Below are positions 20,701 through 22,877 of a stretch of DNA of 22,877 nt, in pieces. The DNA is from a bacterium (GTDB lineage: Bacteria; Pseudomonadota; Alphaproteobacteria; Rs-D84), in the NCBI GenBank assembly GCA_014802705.1, contig JAAVBR010000003.1, positions 1 to 22,877 of the forward strand, in the 5' to 3' direction. The notes under the pieces are model-generated. The model saw only the letters and a program-made list of their open reading frames with translations. It was not told the DNA's origin and searched no databases. The first letter of the stretch is position 1. The number at the start of each line of letters is the position of its first letter. Both the position numbers and the translations under genes were made by a program.

Positions 20701-21895
20701 GGGCGGTTTTCAACGTATTGGCATAGTCGCCCGCCATCAGGCGCGCAAACACGAACGGTTTGAACAATTCCAACGCCATCGTCTTGGGCAAGCCCACCTG
20801 GTGCAGTTTCAGGGTCGGCCCCGACACAATCACCGAACGGCCCGAATAATCCACACGTTTCCCCAACATGTTCATACGGAAACGGCCCGATTTCCCGCGC
20901 AGCGAATCCGACAGCGATTTCAACGGGCGACGATTCTGCGACACCATCGGGCGCGCCTTGTGCCCGTTGTCGAACAGGGAATCGACCGCTTCCTGTAACA
21001 TGCGTTTTTCATTGCGCACGATGATTTCCGGCGCGTGCATGTCGATAAATCTTTTCAGACGGTTATTACGGATAATCACACGACGATACAGATCGTTCAA
21101 ATCCGACGTCGCCACGTGCCCCGCGTCCAACGTGACCAAGGGCCGCATATCCGGCGGAATCACCGGGATAATATCCGGCAACATCCAGGCCGGATCCGTC
21201 TTGGAATCCAAGAACGATTCCACCAATTTCAATTGCTTGATCAAGGCCTTGCGTTTGGCTTCGGATTTGGTTTCCGCCAATTCCGCACGCAGACGACGCC
21301 GTTCATCACCCATATCCAGATTGGCGATAATGTTGCGCACGCCTTCGGCCCCAATGCCGACATGGAACGCATCCGCGCCGAATTCTTCAACGGCGGCCTG
21401 GTATTCATCTTCGCTGATGACGTCATACATCTTTAACGACGTCAAGCCCGGTTCCGTCACGATATAGGCATCGTAATAGATCACCTGTTCCAATTTTTTC
21501 TGGGGCAGATTATTCAACAATGTTGCAATCTTGCCTTCGCGCATGAACCAGGTGTGGGATACCGGCATGGCCAATTTGATATGCCCCATGCGTTCACGAC
21601 GCACGGCCGACGGGCCGACTTCCACGCCACAGCGTTCACAGACAACCCCGCGGAATTTAATCCGTTTATATTTACCACAGGCACATTCGTAATCCTTGAC
21701 CGGGCCAAAGATCTGTTGACAGAACAGACCATCCGGTTCCGGTTTCAGGGAATGATAGTTGATCGTTTCCGGCTTTTTGACTTCGCCGTGGGACCAAGAC
21801 AAAATTTCTTCCGGCGACGCGATGGTAATGCGCAGGGCGTCAAACTGTTCTTTGTTTTCGATTTGTCCAAATATCTTTTGCAGCATATTGGTCAT
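17786..21895 (-). CDS. rpoC: RNA polymerase subunit beta'
   Basis: 1369 residues, near full family length. The zinc-binding N-terminus is CACGKY...VCERCG (Cys71, 73, 86, 89). RRPLKSLSDSLRGKSGRFR leads to the switch region, and the catalytic NADFDGDQM (459-467) has its three Mg-binding Asp. The second zinc site uses EHDCGT and LTCCSDGLCAKCYG, followed later by SIGEPGTQLTLRTFH of the trigger-loop region. AAGGAG stands 8 nt before the ATG. It follows rpoB by 97 nt with intercistronic stem-loops. Oddity: in the second zinc site only 5 residues separate the first and next ligand Cys, versus 6 in E. coli, though an additional adjacent Cys may compensate. It is followed not by rpsL but by a HAD gene. 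Confidence 0.99.
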   Translation of the reverse strand: MTNMLQKIFGQIENKEQFDALRITIASPEEILSWSHGEVKKPETINYHSLKPEPDGLFCQQIFGPVKDYECACGKYKRIKFRGVVCERCGVEVGPSAVRRERMGHIKLAMPVSHTWFMREGKIATLLNNLPQKKLEQVIYYDAYIVTEPGLTSLKMYDVISEDEYQAAVEEFGADAFHVGIGAEGVRNIIANLDMGDERRRLRAELAETKSEAKRKALIKQLKLVESFLDSKTDPAWMLPDIIPVIPPDMRPLVTLDAGHVATSDLNDLYRRVIIRNNRLKRFIDMHAPEIIVRNEKRMLQEAVDSLFDNGHKARPMVSQNRRPLKSLSDSLRGKSGRFRMNMLGKRVDYSGRSVIVSGPTLKLHQVGLPKTMALELFKPFVFARLMAGDYANTLKTARKMVENGEDIVWEILEKVIYQHPVLLNRAPSLHRLSMLAFEPVLIEGKAIRLHPLVCKGFNADFDGDQMSVHVPISLEAQLEARTLMLSSNNVLSPANGEPMIELSQDMVLGIYYISLINGEHNEKSPRFANMDEVKLALENKTITLHTPIVARINGQTYQTTAGRMILGEMLPKSDKMPFDLVNKVFSKKEIKNLLATTYERCGDKEMILLADALKNTGFEQAARSGISIGFDDVVIPEEKKDIIAETEKAAEEIEQQYQNGLLSHGERYNKLVDLWQKTTDKLGDLAYAALGKTTGDNWNSILMMALSGARGSKGQIQQLAGMRGMMQKPDGSIIEVPIISNFKEGLTMSEYFTSTHGARKGMSDTALKTATAGYLTRRLVELAQNTVITEHDCGTTEYITAKPVYQGSTLSVALGDVVLGRTAAHDVVHPLTKEVIVKAGDLITKADAKKITESGLATVDVRSVLTCCSDGLCAKCYGMDLSRGTLVHVGEPVGIIAGQSIGEPGTQLTLRTFHIGGIASGGAESHFIEVPVAGTIKLTGVNTIKNSAGRVVVLSRNGELAVVDDKGQKVFSSALPYASMLIVNDGDTVEKGAKVAEWDPYSNTIIAEKDGIVAFNDLVENVSYQEEVDAVTGIVSRKVINWKNNTKKALKPAITLVDDKGNVISLGGKKIAEYLLPIYSVLNVANGAKVVAGDVLARIPVQAKRTSDITGGLPRVEELLEVRRPANPALLAEVDGTVELEDAKSKIMIRIEPDDGTAPVEYAVPKGTNLLVRSGDTVRKADKLVDGDPVPQDILRILGQKALATFMVEQIQQVYRLQGGIINDKHIEILIREMTRRVEVTNPGDTGFLMGQVIDRVDFDEENARVARDGGKIAEASQVLVGLTRASLTSRSFISNASFQQTTKVLVDAAISGATDKLVGINENLIVGRLIPIGTGAYVRRVREIARDEEKAEKLAREGNGQQQLLDI

Positions 21896-21927
21896 TTATT
21901 TTGCTCCTTTCATCGCTTACAGACAGC

Positions 21928-21993
21928 GTGTTCGTGGTCAGCGTCGCGTCCGGGTTTTGGCGACCCGGGCGCGTCCCACTGAACACCGACCAC
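21928..21993 (-). promoter_or_regulatory. rpoB-rpoC intercistronic structured region
   Basis: An inner stem CGCG..CGGGT/ACCCG..CGCG (21945-21973) is flanked by two further complementary pairs, GTGTTC/GAACAC (21928 and 21981) and GTGGTC/GACCAC (21934 and 21988). These two pairs cross, so both cannot form as nested stems. Confidence 0.45.
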
Positions 21994-22877
21994 TAATCAA
22001 TTTTCTTTGGCGTCATCGCCAGGCCCAGGCCCCGCAATTCACGCACCAAGACGTTAAACGCTTCCGGTGTTCCGGTCTGGATATCGTTGCTGCCGGAAAT
22101 GATGGCTTCGTACATCTTGTTACGGCCCGCAATGTCGTCGGATTTGACCGTCAACATTTCGCGCAGCAAGTGTGCCGCCCCATGCGCTTCCAGCGCCCAG
22201 ACTTCCATTTCACCCAAACGCTGGCCACCCATGTGTGCCTTACCGGACAAGGGCTGCTGCGTAATCAGCGAATAATTCCCAACCGAACGGGCGTGGATCT
22301 TTTCGTCCACAAAGTGATGCAACTTTAACATATACATCACGCCAACCGTCACCGGCCGGGCAAATTTTTCACCCGTCATCCCGTCATACAGGTCGAATTG
22401 ACCCGTTTCCGGCAATTTGGCCAATTTCAGCATCCGGCGAATATCTTCGGGGGTCGCCCCGTCGAACGTCGGTGTGGCCATCGGCACCCCGCTGCGCAAC
22501 AGCGCGGCCTGGGCCCGAACGTCGGTGTCGGTCATCTTTTCCAGTTTTTCCGCCACGTCTTTGCCATAAACCTTGCCCATGATCCCACGCAGGTCATCGG
22601 TCACGGCACGCTTGGCCTTGACTTCGTCCAAGACTTCGCCAATTTGCGCGCCCAACGTCCGCGCGGCCATACCTAAGTGCGTTTCCAGAATCTGACCGAT
22701 GTTCATACGGCTCGGCACCCCCAACGGGTTCAGCACGATATCCACCGGCGTCCCGTCGGCCAAATACGGCATGTCTTCGATCGGCACCACTTTGGACACA
22801 ATACCCTTGTTCCCGTGACGCCCGGCCATTTTGTCACCCGGCTGCAATTTCATCTTGTGGGCGATATAGACCTTGAC
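21993..22877 (-). CDS. rpoB: RNA polymerase subunit beta, C-terminal part (cut by window edge)
   Basis: The last 294 residues of RpoB; the frame runs off the right edge of the window (it begins VKVYIAHK there). Hallmarks are KLQPGDKMAGRHGNKGIVS, LNPLGVPSRMNIGQILETHLG, the GEKFARPVTVGVMYMLKLHH segment, and GGQRLGEMEVWALEAHGAAHLLREMLT near the end. It terminates ...RGLGLAMTPKKID. Beta and beta' form the catalytic core and are co-transcribed here in the usual order. Confidence 0.99.
   Translation of the reverse strand, partial: VKVYIAHKMKLQPGDKMAGRHGNKGIVSKVVPIEDMPYLADGTPVDIVLNPLGVPSRMNIGQILETHLGMAARTLGAQIGEVLDEVKAKRAVTDDLRGIMGKVYGKDVAEKLEKMTDTDVRAQAALLRSGVPMATPTFDGATPEDIRRMLKLAKLPETGQFDLYDGMTGEKFARPVTVGVMYMLKLHHFVDEKIHARSVGNYSLITQQPLSGKAHMGGQRLGEMEVWALEAHGAAHLLREMLTVKSDDIAGRNKMYEAIISGSNDIQTGTPEAFNVLVRELRGLGLAMTPKKID

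Overview
The window looks like a chromosomal segment of an alphaproteobacterium, probably host-associated. The grounds are the housekeeping genes (ssb, rho, cvpA, sodB, plsX, rpmF, rpoC, rpoB), the dispersed palindromic repeat that ends in a CTCGCAATGACAA-type arm, and a set of secreted or surface proteins (a giant cysteine-repeat protein, a Ser/Ala-rich secreted protein, several lipoproteins) of a kind I associate with uncultivated gut alphaproteobacteria. That last point is recollection and was not checked against a database. Most genes use GC-rich codons. The stretch from about 13.6 to 15.9 kb is visibly more AT-rich.

Layout. 1-484: repeat-rich spacer. 485-2392: divergent ssb (-) and rho (+). 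2437-2797: two small overlapping genes that look like a phage-type spanin pair (Rz/Rz1) without a prophage. 2785-6395: a cysteine-repeat protein (-), an unknown protein with kinase-like landmarks (+), and a secreted Ser/Ala-rich protein (-), the last two convergent with a small overlap. 6431-6745: tRNA-Pro, its terminator, and an inverted tRNA-like structured element. 6855-9096: a Cys/His-rich small protein, a surface lipoprotein and an unknown 137-residue protein. 9262-10566: an exported, membrane-anchored thioredoxin-fold protein followed by cvpA. 10734-13225: sodB, a second lipoprotein paralogous to the first, and a META-domain lipoprotein.

13238-15749: tRNA-Glu followed by copies of its own 3' end, one inverted and two direct. 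The two direct copies are identical over 37 bp and bracket an AT-rich segment with one membrane-anchored ORF. Just beyond lies an AT-rich gene for a compact PEP-synthase-like ATP-grasp plus phosphohistidine protein. This is the accessory island of the window.

15972-22877 (all minus strand): rpoB (partial) - rpoC - HAD phosphatase - rpmF - plsX. The usual neighbours (rpsL after rpoC, fabH after plsX) are absent. Intercistronic spaces hold strong dyads: a 28-bp perfect palindrome after rpoC, a terminator-like hairpin before plsX, and mutually exclusive stems between rpoB and rpoC.

No CRISPR array, complete insertion sequence, integrase or rRNA was seen. The most unusual signals are the tRNA 3'-end mimics placed across shared terminators at both tRNA loci, the stand-alone spanin-like pair, and two promoters placed so that transcripts would start at or next to the start codon.
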